In this document: positions 41,320 to 48,542 of the stretch, piece by piece
Numbering within the stretch: the stretch's first letter is position 1
Layout: each line of letters starts with the position of its first letter
Origin: a virus
Strand: one strand, 5' to 3'
DNA: 55,909 nt
IMG/VR virus record: IMGVR_UViG_3300035698_033059
Span: 1-55,909 of that record
Translations under genes and position numbers: made by a program
Notes under the pieces: model-generated
Told to the model about the DNA's origin: nothing
The model's database searches: none
What the model saw: the letters and a program-made list of their open reading frames with translations, nothing else

Positions 41320-41598
41320 CTACCCCCCCATTACCCGGATCTTTGATTCAAAAAGTTCTAACTTCCTTTCCGTCAGATCCGAAATTATACCTACATGATT
41401 TCTTACAATGCCCACCCCATATTTAATCTTTTCTGAATCAGATTTTTCCTCCCACTCTTCAGAAGGTCCCGTTTTTTCTAGCTTCCTTTCTAGAATAACC
41501 CCTGAGGTCACTTCCAACTGCCATAAGTTAGCTAAAGCTACATGCTTAATCACCTGAGCATCAAGTATAGCTATTTCAATATCAATTTTTTTGTTCAT
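41320..41598 (-). CDS. Hypothetical protein, 92 aa
   Basis: Not recognised. ATG behind GGAGGGCAAAGT, overlapping the Ro60-like stop by 4 nt. Mainly helical with an acidic middle (PSEEWEEKSDSEKIK). Transcriptional partner of the Ro60-like and 337-aa genes. Confidence 0.6.
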   Translation of the reverse strand: MNKKIDIEIAILDAQVIKHVALANLWQLEVTSGVILERKLEKTGPSEEWEEKSDSEKIKYGVGIVRNHVGIISDLTERKLELFESKIRVMGG

Positions 41599-43166
41599 AC
41601 TTTGCCCTCCTTCAAAAGTAAAGGTAAAGTCATATCCACTAATCCCAATAGACCTCTCTTCGGATCTTTTTCCAACATCACTTTAAATAAGGAAAGACCT
41701 AAAGCTTCAGGTTTACTTACAGGTAAGACTGGAACACTTTCGGATAAAGAACGAATCCCTTTTTTACTTTCTGCTGCAAACACTGGGTTCATATGGTAAA
41801 TAGGAATGTCCACCTCTGCCTTCTTTGCGAGACTAATAACCTCTGCAAACCTTCCAGCCGGAGCATTTTCATACCCGTCAGACAATACGTATATTGCATC
41901 CGGTTTATATTTCATAGCTTGTATCAATGCTTTAGCTAAACTCGTCTCTCCTGAAGGTTTCATTCCCCGTCGAAGCTGTCTTCCAGACGCGGTAAAAATC
42001 TTTGCTTCGTCTCCACAAGCAAACAAGACGTCTTTCAAAGCAAGAGCGGTAGCAAAAGGTTTCAGCTCTTGTTCAGATGATCCTCTCATAGACTGCGAGT
42101 CATCCAACACTATTCCGACCTTTTCATAATGGAATGGGAGACCCTGAGCAATTTTCTTCGCTTTAATTTTAAGAGCTCGAGAGATATCTAAATCCATGCC
42201 CATTTTGAATGAGTAGATATACAATTCAACCATTGGTTGCTTTTGAGGATCAAACTTAATATCTACCCCTTCTTTTTTAGCCACATTTTGCACCAATCTC
42301 TTCTGCTTGGTGGTCATGGTTTTCTTTGCCGTCTCAAGGACAACTTTCTTCTTTGTATTTGGATGAAATGTCCCTCTTATTCCTTCAAGGACCTCCTTTG
42401 GAAGTAAGTTACCTTTTGTCAAATCCTCTTTAGCATCCTCAAACGATTTTAGAATGGGGATGGTGTAATTCCCTTTATTCCCTAAAATGAAAGAAATACA
42501 CTCAAGGACGGCATTACCACGACTTTTATGTACAATGTATTCTTCTATATGACTCTTGAGAATGTCCCCTTCCTTGTCACTAAGAGTATAGGAATTACCA
42601 ACAAGGACCTTAGCCAGTATGCTCTTGATAATTCCCGTATGTCGTTTGTTCCATACATGTTCTAAAACATACTTTAATTTCTTTCTGTACTTCACAGACC
42701 ACAACGCTAATGATTTAGAATTGAGAATAGAACCTAAGATCAACTTACGAGTTCGAGTGTTATTGATTCTGTCAGTTCTGAACTCGGTGAACAACTTGAT
42801 TAACCGGTTAGGTTGCACTCCCTCTGAAAGAAAATCAAGTATTTTCCCTTCATGCCCCTTCGTCAAAACAGCTTTCCCATCTTTCCAGGGATTAGACAAA
42901 AGAACCTTAATTGCTCTTTGCCTTGAAAAGTCCTGAACTCCAGGGAGACAAAAAATCAAACCATATATGGAACGATCAATATCGAACACACTTTTATGGA
43001 ATTTCTTCCTTGTCTCCTCCATTTGTTCCTTTTTAGTATAATGAGTATCTCGTGATGAATCTACACCAACCAGATTCATCAACGTTAAGACATCTTGACC
43101 AAGGGGTACTAATAAACGATCAGGAATGTGATCAAGATTGTAAGAAGTTTTTACAGAATTTGCCAT
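41595..43166 (-). CDS. Ro60-like RNA-binding protein (TROVE plus vWA domains)
   Basis: Ring-shaped protein that binds Y RNAs and defective noncoding RNAs; 523 aa, the family's usual size. The TROVE HEAT-like region spans residues ~50-330 (RKLILGSILNSKSLALWSV, YVLEHVWNKRHTGIIKSIL). A von Willebrand A domain begins near 345, with an intact MIDAS motif LDDSQSMRGSS (~354-364), then SGETSLAKAL and VLSDGYENAP. Start behind GAAGGAGGG. RNAs with Y-RNA traits lie 1.3-1.6 kb upstream and a ~400-nt structured RNA directly upstream, so a phage Ro RNP is likely. Confidence 0.85.
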   Translation of the reverse strand: MANSVKTSYNLDHIPDRLLVPLGQDVLTLMNLVGVDSSRDTHYTKKEQMEETRKKFHKSVFDIDRSIYGLIFCLPGVQDFSRQRAIKVLLSNPWKDGKAVLTKGHEGKILDFLSEGVQPNRLIKLFTEFRTDRINNTRTRKLILGSILNSKSLALWSVKYRKKLKYVLEHVWNKRHTGIIKSILAKVLVGNSYTLSDKEGDILKSHIEEYIVHKSRGNAVLECISFILGNKGNYTIPILKSFEDAKEDLTKGNLLPKEVLEGIRGTFHPNTKKKVVLETAKKTMTTKQKRLVQNVAKKEGVDIKFDPQKQPMVELYIYSFKMGMDLDISRALKIKAKKIAQGLPFHYEKVGIVLDDSQSMRGSSEQELKPFATALALKDVLFACGDEAKIFTASGRQLRRGMKPSGETSLAKALIQAMKYKPDAIYVLSDGYENAPAGRFAEVISLAKKAEVDIPIYHMNPVFAAESKKGIRSLSESVPVLPVSKPEALGLSLFKVMLEKDPKRGLLGLVDMTLPLLLKEGKV

Positions 43167-43215
43167 CTTTTGCCCTCCTTCAGTTTGATCATTATATATG
43201 TATGTAAGAAAAGAA

Positions 43216-43611
43216 GTGGAGGCCAGATTCGTTTATGTAGTCTAACACCATCATGTGTTCTGGATGCGGGGACCTGAGGGCAGGGCGATAAGGATTTGCG
43301 AGCCCCCCCTCACTCTAGGCCGGGTAACCTATCCCGAGCCGCTGGCCGGACAAATTCATTTCCGGCCCTTCGATCTTCTATGCCCCCGCAAGGGACATAT
43401 AAACGCCTACTGACTTGTTGATATTTCCTCCTATCCGGATAAAAGGAAACTTTGTCCCCTTTCCGGGGTTTAAGAAGCTTTCAACCATGACTCCTTAGTG
43501 AGAATCTCTGATTCCCACACTCATCAAAAAAACACCCGCAACGTCCATTATGGCCCGGTAACCATAACCTCCCGTATTGGGTGGGGGTTCACGACAACCC
43601 CAAAGCTCCAC
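43216..43611 (-). ncRNA. GC-rich structured RNA (~396 nt) between tRNA-Pro and the Ro60-like gene
   Basis: A GC-rich island in AT-rich surroundings with no plausible gene. On the minus strand the ends pair (GTGGAG at 43611, CTCCAC at 43216). Strong internal helices include GGCCGG...CCGGCC, GCGGGG...CCCCGC, TTATGG...CCATAA and GGGGTT-GTCGTG-AACCCC. The 3' portion GACTACATAAACGAATCTGG loosely recalls the 3' strand of a Y-RNA Ro-binding helix, and CGTTTAT/ATAAACG can pair. The strand is inferred from the neighbouring tRNAs. The family is not recognised; tmRNA, RNase P and group I motifs were looked for and not found. Confidence 0.6.
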
Positions 43612-43624
43612 GTAAGCTTAAAAT

Positions 43625-43700
43625 TGGTCGGGGCGAGAGGACTTGAACCTCCGGCATCTTGCTCCCAAAGCAAGCGCGCTACCAACTGCGCCACACCCCG
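43625..43700 (-). tRNA. tRNA-Pro (TGG)
   Basis: Acceptor CGGGGTG/CGCCCCG, D-arm GCGC/GCGC, anticodon stem CTTGC/GCAAG with loop TTTGGGA (TGG), T-arm GGAGG-TTCAAGT-CCTCT, CCA encoded. Confidence 0.93.
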
Positions 43701-43711
43701 ACGGATAAGGT

Positions 43712-44329
43712 TTAACCGAAAATTGAGTCAAGACTACCTTCTTCTCTCTGAAGGGTAATGCTCGTGATGATCCCCAGTTTTTCAACCAGGTTGAACATGG
43801 ACTTGTTCCTTTTTAGGGCCGAAACTGTCTTCCCCTTAAGGTACTTGGTCACTAGAGCCTTAAATTCGTCACCTGAAAGCTCTATGACAGATCCTTCCTT
43901 CACAAGAAAGGTTTTTCCATCCTTCTCTTTAATGGTTACCCCTTCCAGGTTACCTTCACTCACGATCTTTTCAACCGCCGTTTCAAGGGCGACTGTATTC
44001 AGATCACCTAACTTCACCTCTTGAATCTTAAAATCTTCAAACATGGTCACCTCCCTTCCTGGGAACCTTAATCCCAGAGCCTTATAGATTTCTACCAAGT
44101 CTTCTTCTTCTATAGCACGGTACTCCCACAGGCCACTCACTGAAACATGACATTTTCTTTTGGTTCCTTCTGAAAGGGCCTCTATATAAAAATGAATATT
44201 TAAAAGGCCCCTTCTTTTTACAAGGGCGACTCTTTCAAATTCAAACAAGGAGAAAATTAAATGAGTTTCAGTCTCACTTACAACAAACTTTTCTATGTCC
44301 TCTCTCTTTAGAAAATAAACCTTACTCAT
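43712..44329 (-). CDS. Hypothetical protein, 205 aa
   Basis: Not recognised. ATG behind AGGAGAAGGAA. The N-terminal ~100 residues are beta-rich (TETHLIFSLFEFERVALVKR, LLNIHFYIEAL) and the C-terminal half is alpha/beta (VEKIVSEGNLEGVTIKEKDG). It is flanked by tRNA genes on both sides. Confidence 0.65.
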   Translation of the reverse strand: MSKVYFLKREDIEKFVVSETETHLIFSLFEFERVALVKRRGLLNIHFYIEALSEGTKRKCHVSVSGLWEYRAIEEEDLVEIYKALGLRFPGREVTMFEDFKIQEVKLGDLNTVALETAVEKIVSEGNLEGVTIKEKDGKTFLVKEGSVIELSGDEFKALVTKYLKGKTVSALKRNKSMFNLVEKLGIITSITLQREEGSLDSIFG

Positions 44330-44353
44330 TTCCTTCTCCTCGATTTTTAAAAT

Positions 44354-44475
44354 TGGTGGGGGAGGGCGGAATCGAACCGCCGAACTTTAGAACCAAATCT
44401 AATGCTTTATCCTGTATTAACTCAAAAGTCTTGGAGAGCAATTGATGAGTTAAATTTTTATTTAGCTTCTCCCCC
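44354..44475 (-). tRNA. tRNA-like gene with a hairpin insertion in the D-loop (~122 nt)
   Basis: Acceptor GGGGGAG/CTCCCCC, T-arm GGCGG-TTCGATT-CCGCC and encoded ACCA are perfect. The D-arm (AAGCTAAAT ... GGATAAAGC) is split by ~46 nt whose ends form TTAACTCA...TGAGTTAA. The anticodon stem TTAGA/TCTAA encloses only six bases (TTTGGT), one fewer than normal, so identity is uncertain (Gln TTG with a lost T is one reading). The inserted part ends in GAGTTAATACAG, a string shared with the two Y-RNA-like RNAs upstream. Confidence 0.6.
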
Positions 44476-44484
44476 ATGATGTTA

Positions 44485-44565
44485 TTGAAGAAATTTTAAA
44501 AGTCAATGTTGAAGTTCATACCCCTTTGGCTTGGATAACTCTGTATTAACTTTAAAGTTCTTCAA
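44485..44565 (-). ncRNA. Second Y-RNA-like RNA (~81 nt)
   Basis: Flanks pair: 5' TTGAAGAACTTTAAAGTTA with 3' TGACTTTTAAAATTTCTTCAA. Both strands resemble those of the larger Y-RNA-like RNA (shared AGTT..TACAG after the 5' strand, and TAAAATTTC in the 3' strand). The ~40-nt interior (ACAGAGTTATCC...GGGGTATGAAC) can form a short hairpin and is not tRNA-like. Weaker candidate than 44578-44712. Confidence 0.5.
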
Positions 44566-44577
44566 ATGAATATTTAA

Positions 44578-44712
44578 TTCAAGGAAATTTACTAGTTGTA
44601 TTAATTATTTGTCAGTTTATGCGACTGATGCCTTACCACTTGGCTACGAGGGCTTGCGCCCCTGATGGGATTCGAACCCATGAAATTCTGTAACAACTAC
44701 TTCGTCCTTGAA
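44578..44712 (-). ncRNA. Y-RNA (YrlA-like) with permuted tRNA-like module
   Basis: The 5' strand TTCAAGGACGAAGTAGTTGT and 3' strand ACAACTAGTAAATTTCCTTG form a bulged helix. They resemble the Ro-binding helix of Y RNAs (CCGAAGGUAGU on the 5' side, CUAAAUUUGAC on the 3' side). Inside, in order, lie a T-arm (ATGGG-TTCGAAT-CCCAT), acceptor strand CAGGGGC, tetraloop GCAA, acceptor strand GCCCTCG, D-arm GCCA-AGTGGTA-AGGC, and anticodon-like arm TCAGT-CGCATAA-ACTGA. This is a complete tRNA fold, circularly permuted and capped by a GNRA loop, as described for bacterial YrlA RNAs. A Ro60-like gene follows 1.4 kb downstream. Confidence 0.78.
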
Positions 44713-44799
44713 TATTTTCTCCTTTGTTTGAATTTGAAAGAGTTGTTCTTGCAAAAATCCAATCCTTTCTTCATTTGAGTAACTTACCCAACCTTTATA

Positions 44800-44820
44800 C
44801 TTTCTATTATAATGAAAAAA
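44800..44820 (-). promoter_or_regulatory. Promoter-like AT motif upstream of the Y-RNA/tRNA block
   Basis: Minus strand TTTTTTCATTATAATAGAAAG, the shared motif, ~90 bp upstream of the first Y-RNA-like RNA. The flanking 44713-44900 is AT-rich, with a T-run (44833-44852) that could terminate the genes upstream. No protein gene of usual size is seen there. Confidence 0.5.
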
Positions 44821-44900
44821 TATGAAATTTAAAGCTTTTTTTTAATTTTTTTAAAAATAATTTATTCCCTCCTTATTCTCCTCCTTAATCTATCATTCTA

Positions 44901-45185
44901 TCATTCCATCCTTCGCCAGTTTTGAACTGACACGTTCTCATATCCATATTTTTCTATAAGTAGATCCGATAGACTTTTTAAATCCTCCAGAGTTTTGACA
45001 GGTTCAGCATTAAGAATTACAACATAAGTAACAGCAGTAGTCTTCTCTTTTGTATAAATATAAGAAACAAACAAAGGATTTGTGTCATTAGATCCTATAT
45101 TAAAAAGCGAGGAACACCATACTGCTATTCCCAGTAATAGAAATAAACCTATAACTATCAAGGGTACTAAAAGAAACCTTTTCAT
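44901..45185 (-). CDS. Single-pass membrane protein, 94 aa
   Basis: Not recognised. An N-terminal hydrophobic helix (LLVPLIVIGLFLLLGIAVWC) has a Cys at its end that could be a lipobox-like site, though the consensus is poor. The rest is a small soluble domain (TAVTYVVILNAEPVKTLEDL). Confidence 0.6.
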   Translation of the reverse strand: MKRFLLVPLIVIGLFLLLGIAVWCSSLFNIGSNDTNPLFVSYIYTKEKTTAVTYVVILNAEPVKTLEDLKSLSDLLIEKYGYENVSVQNWRRME

Positions 45186-45201
45186 ATTTCCTCCCTAATA
45201 C

Positions 45202-45684
45202 CTAACCCATTCCAGGGTCCATATCCCTAACTTCTTCAATGAGAGTCTGAAGTGCTTCTGATTTCTCTTCATCTGTAAGTTCTTCGTCCAATTCAAAATC
45301 AACACTTCCGAGACTGTCAATCCATTCCTCCAAAGATCCAATTCTTTCTGTTAACAACTCTCCGGATGTGCTAGTATCTTGTAAGTGTTCTGGCATGTTG
45401 TCCAAACTTTCTTGACACATATCTCTTAACTCTTCCAAACTACCGATAAGATCGTCAACGGTGGAGATTAGATCCTCAATATTATCATAACTCCATTCAC
45501 TCATAGCGTCTTGTATGTCATATAGACTACCAAGGAAAGAAGATTGAGTTAACTGGCCTCTCCGAGGTTTTGTTTTACTAAGATGTTTACCAGCAAAGGC
45601 AAATTCCCACCAGTAGTAGGACTCACCCTTCTTGACTACAGAATTATCTTTCCTCGCTTTTTTCACGAAATGTAGCTTGGTCAT
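45202..45684 (-). CDS. Conserved acidic phage protein, 160 aa
   Basis: The N-terminus KLHFVKKARKDNSVVKKGES and YYWWEFAFAGKHLSKTKPRR is a pattern I associate with hypothetical proteins of diverse phages, but no function is known to me. The remainder is helical and strongly acidic (EELDEELTDEEKSEAL-like). Good GGAGG-type start. Confidence 0.7.
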   Translation of the reverse strand: MTKLHFVKKARKDNSVVKKGESYYWWEFAFAGKHLSKTKPRRGQLTQSSFLGSLYDIQDAMSEWSYDNIEDLISTVDDLIGSLEELRDMCQESLDNMPEHLQDTSTSGELLTERIGSLEEWIDSLGSVDFELDEELTDEEKSEALQTLIEEVRDMDPGMG

Positions 45685-45707
45685 CTTTTATTTTTCCTCC
45701 TTTTCAA

Positions 45708-45914
45708 CTATTTCATAGCATGTAAAAATCTTACATCTTCGATTTTAGCCTTATACGTCCATTTGCCATCAGCAATATGTCTATTAAATATAGACAAAGC
45801 CTCTTCCTTTGTTTTGGCTCTAACCTGTGTTTCTTCTATAGTCATATGATCAGTTGCTACTTGCTCATGTAAAATTGTCCAAATACCCTCTACTTCTATT
45901 TTAACTGTTTTCAT
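45708..45914 (-). CDS. Hypothetical protein, 68 aa
   Basis: Not recognised. ATG 45914 behind GAAAGGGAGAAAG. It overlaps the SLOG gene's end by 14 nt. A small alpha/beta protein (VKIEVEGIWTILHEQV...AKTKEEALSIFNRH) with no catalytic motif. Confidence 0.6.
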   Translation of the reverse strand: MKTVKIEVEGIWTILHEQVATDHMTIEETQVRAKTKEEALSIFNRHIADGKWTYKAKIEDVRFLHAMK

Positions 45915-46407
45915 GTTCTTTCTCCCTTTCAATTAACTTTTGAAAAGCCTCCTTTAAGAATTCGTGTACAATTTCATAGATACCTGGAGAAGACCTCTCA
46001 GAATTTCCCGCTACATTAAGAATTGTAACATTAAACGAAACCAACCACAGAATAAAAACCTCTACTACCTCTGACCCCACTTTTTTTATGTCTTCGAGGT
46101 CAATATCAAAATGAGGTTTCCTATACTTAGATATAGCATTAAGGGTACATCGCTCCCCAGGAGAGTTAAAATTCTCTGCAATTCTAACTGTTCCGCAAGA
46201 AGCTTCTACATTCTTAAAAGTTCGTTTTTTGTAATCAGTACTGTCTATTTCCACCAAACCGAAAGAAGCAAGATCTGGGCGAGGTCCGTTCTGGGTCTTA
46301 AACCCTTTGTTTATGAAACCTCCAGTTTTTAAACCCGCAGCCCTTGCAGCATATAGACCTGCTTGATCCACACCTGTCTGTCCTCCCGAGATAACTTTTT
46401 TAAGCAT
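45901..46407 (-). CDS. SLOG-superfamily protein (putative molybdenum-carrier/YpsA-like nucleotide-binding fold)
   Basis: 168 aa. Begins VISGGQTGVDQAGLYAARAAG, the nucleotide-binding loop of the 'putative molybdenum carrier' SLOG family. GGFINKGFKTQNGPRPDL and LNVAGNSERSSPGIYE follow at the expected spacing. SLOG domains bind NAD-like or nucleotide ligands and occur in several defence and signalling systems. The role here is unknown; a link to ADP-ribose or NAD metabolism is speculation. Confidence 0.75.
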   Translation of the reverse strand: MLKKVISGGQTGVDQAGLYAARAAGLKTGGFINKGFKTQNGPRPDLASFGLVEIDSTDYKKRTFKNVEASCGTVRIAENFNSPGERCTLNAISKYRKPHFDIDLEDIKKVGSEVVEVFILWLVSFNVTILNVAGNSERSSPGIYEIVHEFLKEAFQKLIEREKEHENS

Positions 46408-46408
46408 T

Positions 46409-46672
46409 TTACAACTCCTTGTATGGGATTCCCATTAATCTACAATGACAACTCTGAAGACTCCTAAGTTTTTGCATTGTCTCTTTAATCGAATGTTGAA
46501 GGGGCCTGATGGGACTGACTGCCGTTAGAGTGAATCCTATTCTTACCTCTTCTTGTATTGCATCAAGTATGTCTTTTCGAGATGTGACCTCTCTACCCTC
46601 GGTACACAAACACATGATATTATCAAAAACAGCTCTTACCCTTTCTATTATATCTACTGCTTCTTCTTCCAT
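46409..46672 (-). CDS. Hypothetical protein, 87 aa
   Basis: Not recognised. ATG behind AGAGGGATCATA. Helical, with three Cys (IMCLCTEG and SCHC) that do not form a standard zinc pattern. One base separates it from the SLOG gene. Confidence 0.55.
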   Translation of the reverse strand: MEEEAVDIIERVRAVFDNIMCLCTEGREVTSRKDILDAIQEEVRIGFTLTAVSPIRPLQHSIKETMQKLRSLQSCHCRLMGIPYKEL

Positions 46673-46702
46673 TATGATCCCTCTACATCTTTGCCTTTAC
46701 AG

Positions 46703-46945
46703 CTATTTAAGATGCACACAATTTTCCTGACAACATAATGATAAACGAGAATCTGTGGGATGGAATAAAAGAAGCCCACATTCCCATCCCCCTTTAACAG
46801 GATGAGAGCGTTCACAACTTGAAGATATTTTTCTAAAGTCTGAATCCTCCCTTGCTCTATTCTCAATTATCCTATGTTTTAAAGAAGTGAGCATCCTTTC
46901 CACTAAAACTTGAATAGAAGAATTTTTATTTGATTTATCTGCCAT
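46703..46945 (-). CDS. Cys-containing hypothetical protein, 80 aa
   Basis: Not recognised. ATG 46945 follows GGGGGAAAG. Ser/Arg-rich N-terminus, then VERMLTSLKHRIIENRARED and a Cys-rich end (SCERSHPVKGGWECG, CCQENC) that may bind metal. A 64-aa frame overlapping it (46672-46866) is less convincing. Confidence 0.5.
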   Translation of the reverse strand: MADKSNKNSSIQVLVERMLTSLKHRIIENRAREDSDFRKISSSCERSHPVKGGWECGLLLFHPTDSRLSLCCQENCVHLK

Positions 46946-46982
46946 TTTCTTTCCCCCTTTTAATTTAACTGGATTAACTTTA

Positions 46983-47324
46983 TCATGGAAGGACACAAGA
47001 TTCCCATTCACTTTTCTTCAAAAGATATTCTTTTTCATAGGTCCCTCTTTGAAGGCTTTTCAAGACCTTTAAAGCCTTGCGTGAAGGCAAATCAGCTCTT
47101 ATGTTATGATCATTGGAAAACCAATAACAAACCTCACATGGAGCACAATCCCGATGACCATGTTCTTCGACTTTTAATCCATATTCTGCTGCAACTTTAG
47201 TGTATCTAATCCAGTACTTTCTAATCCTATTCACAGCGTGCTCATTGTATGTAGTAACATAAACAAACCATACACATACTCCAACAAGCAAGATAAGAAG
47301 TAAAATACTTAGATTTTGACCCAT
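46983..47324 (-). CDS. Membrane-anchored protein, 113 aa
   Basis: Not recognised. ATG behind GGAGGAATTAGC. An N-terminal helix (LSILLLILLVGVCVWFVYV) is followed by a basic soluble domain with a CAPCEVC motif near residue 65. Confidence 0.6.
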   Translation of the reverse strand: MGQNLSILLLILLVGVCVWFVYVTTYNEHAVNRIRKYWIRYTKVAAEYGLKVEEHGHRDCAPCEVCYWFSNDHNIRADLPSRKALKVLKSLQRGTYEKEYLLKKSEWESCVLP

Positions 47325-47347
47325 GCTAATTCCTCCACTTTCCCCTT

Positions 47348-48061
47348 TTAGTTCAACTGGAAATTATTTATAACTTCCACCAGATTTCTATTCTTTTCAG
47401 CAATGGAAAAAAGCGAAGAACTCCTCATCAACCTGGTGCAGGCCCCATGAAAGGTATATAGAGAAGGAATTGGATCAATACTTAATTCCTCTTCATACAT
47501 CCTCAAGAAGTCCTCAAACTTACTTGGGGGCACTGCCCTTTTTTGTAAGGCATCAAAAGTCAACATCTTGAACTCTTCCTCAGAAACTTCCCGGTCTTTA
47601 AGTCCCTTGTGCCAGTTTTCCAAATCATGAAGGTCATCAATTGCCTTCCCAACTGATCGGGATGATATAAGTTTTAACTCATTCTCATCGAGTGTCTTTG
47701 TGTGTCTCCGGAATTCAATAAACTTACCAGACATGACCATGTTATCACACATGAAAACTACATCCCCTGAACAGATACCAAGTGAAAAAACTTTATCAAT
47801 GGCATTTCTCACACCCAAGGCCCAAGCCATCTCAGTGTCTTTCTGACTCAACTGGAGGAAACCAAACATTTGAGATCCAGTTGAGTTAAGGCTAAAAGTC
47901 TTCTCCACGATCTCAAGCCCTTTGTCTTTTACTGCACCCTCCAAAGCATCTAAAACTTTGAAGTGGGCTATTGGATGCCATGAATAAGTAAATATTGGTT
48001 CTGGAACAGCCCTCACCACTTCTTCTGTTACCCTCTTTCCTCTTTCAACATATAATCCCAT
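47348..48061 (-). CDS. DUF932-like phage protein, 237 aa
   Basis: Start behind AGGAGGAAC. The centre reads WALGVRNAIDKVFSLGICSGD-VVFMCDNMVMSGKF followed by FRRHTKTLDENEL, which matches the G.RNS.D...G..V..CDN...G....R.H pattern of DUF932/plasmid-like phage proteins. Function of that family is unclear; it is often found in early phage regions. Confidence 0.65.
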   Translation of the reverse strand: MGLYVERGKRVTEEVVRAVPEPIFTYSWHPIAHFKVLDALEGAVKDKGLEIVEKTFSLNSTGSQMFGFLQLSQKDTEMAWALGVRNAIDKVFSLGICSGDVVFMCDNMVMSGKFIEFRRHTKTLDENELKLISSRSVGKAIDDLHDLENWHKGLKDREVSEEEFKMLTFDALQKRAVPPSKFEDFLRMYEEELSIDPIPSLYTFHGACTRLMRSSSLFSIAEKNRNLVEVINNFQLN

Positions 48062-48080
48062 TTTTGTTCCTCCTTTTTAT

Positions 48081-48344
48081 TTAAGTGAATAACCTTTTAA
48101 ACGCTTTGATAATATCTTGACAAAAAAAACAAATTCTAATCCATAAAGTTTTGTTGTTTTTAATTACTTGACAGATTGGACAAGTGCCCTTCCCCGTACA
48201 AACCATAACTTGTTTTCTACTAAGCATCCCATCTGCTATGTACATCTGATGGACTACTTTTTCTTTTACATCAATAGAATTTAAAAACTTGATATCTCGC
48301 CATCCTTCTCGAATTGGTTTAAAGAAATGAATATCTCTGTTCAT
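48081..48344 (-). CDS. Cys-rich hypothetical protein, 87 aa
   Basis: Not recognised. ATG behind GAGGAGGGAGGT. The motif CTGKGTCPIC near residue 50 and a later CFFC could bind zinc. The C-terminal ~20 residues are hydrophobic and basic (LWIRICFFCQDIIKAF). The promoter-like motif at 48364 precedes it. Confidence 0.55.
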   Translation of the reverse strand: MNRDIHFFKPIREGWRDIKFLNSIDVKEKVVHQMYIADGMLSRKQVMVCTGKGTCPICQVIKNNKTLWIRICFFCQDIIKAFKRLFT

Positions 48345-48363
48345 ACCTCCCTCCTCCTCCTTA

Positions 48364-48384
48364 CCTTTATTATAATGAAAAAAT
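48364..48384 (-). promoter_or_regulatory. Promoter-like AT motif
   Basis: Minus strand TTTTTTCATTATAATAAAGG, matching the motif at 28029, 37321, 44800 and 53008, ~20 bp upstream of the 87-aa gene start. Confidence 0.5.
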
Positions 48385-48392
48385 TCTAATTC

Positions 48393-48512
48393 TTATCTTT
48401 TTAAAACCCATTGTTGAAATCGTAGTAGACAAAACATAACCAAACCACTGATAACAAAGGTGCATAAAAACAACCACCAGAATTCTACTAGAACAGATTT
48501 AAGTAGCTCCAT
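48393..48512 (-). CDS. Tiny membrane peptide, 39 aa
   Basis: ATG 48512 behind AAGGAGAAAGATAAAA. Nearly all hydrophobic (VEFWWLFLCTFVISGLVMFCLL), ending in a basic tail. Not recognised. The strong ribosome binding site supports translation. Confidence 0.5.
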   Translation of the reverse strand: MELLKSVLVEFWWLFLCTFVISGLVMFCLLRFQQWVLKR

Positions 48513-48542
48513 TTTTATCTTTCTCCTTTCTTGTTTTTAAAA

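Noticed and set aside
43216-43611. tmRNA (ssrA)
   Set aside because: The plus strand has fragments recalling tmRNA ends (GGATTTGCGAG, AAGCTCCAC), but no matching acceptor partner, no proper T-loop and no tag reading frame.
43498-43758. Plus-strand protein gene across the structured RNA and tRNA-Pro
   Set aside because: Covers a tRNA and RNA helices; no ribosome binding site.
44578-44712. A true permuted tRNA gene of the red-algal/archaeal type
   Set aside because: Possible, but the GNRA cap, the Y-RNA-like closing helix, the missing U33 and a nearby Ro60-like gene fit a YrlA-type Y RNA better.
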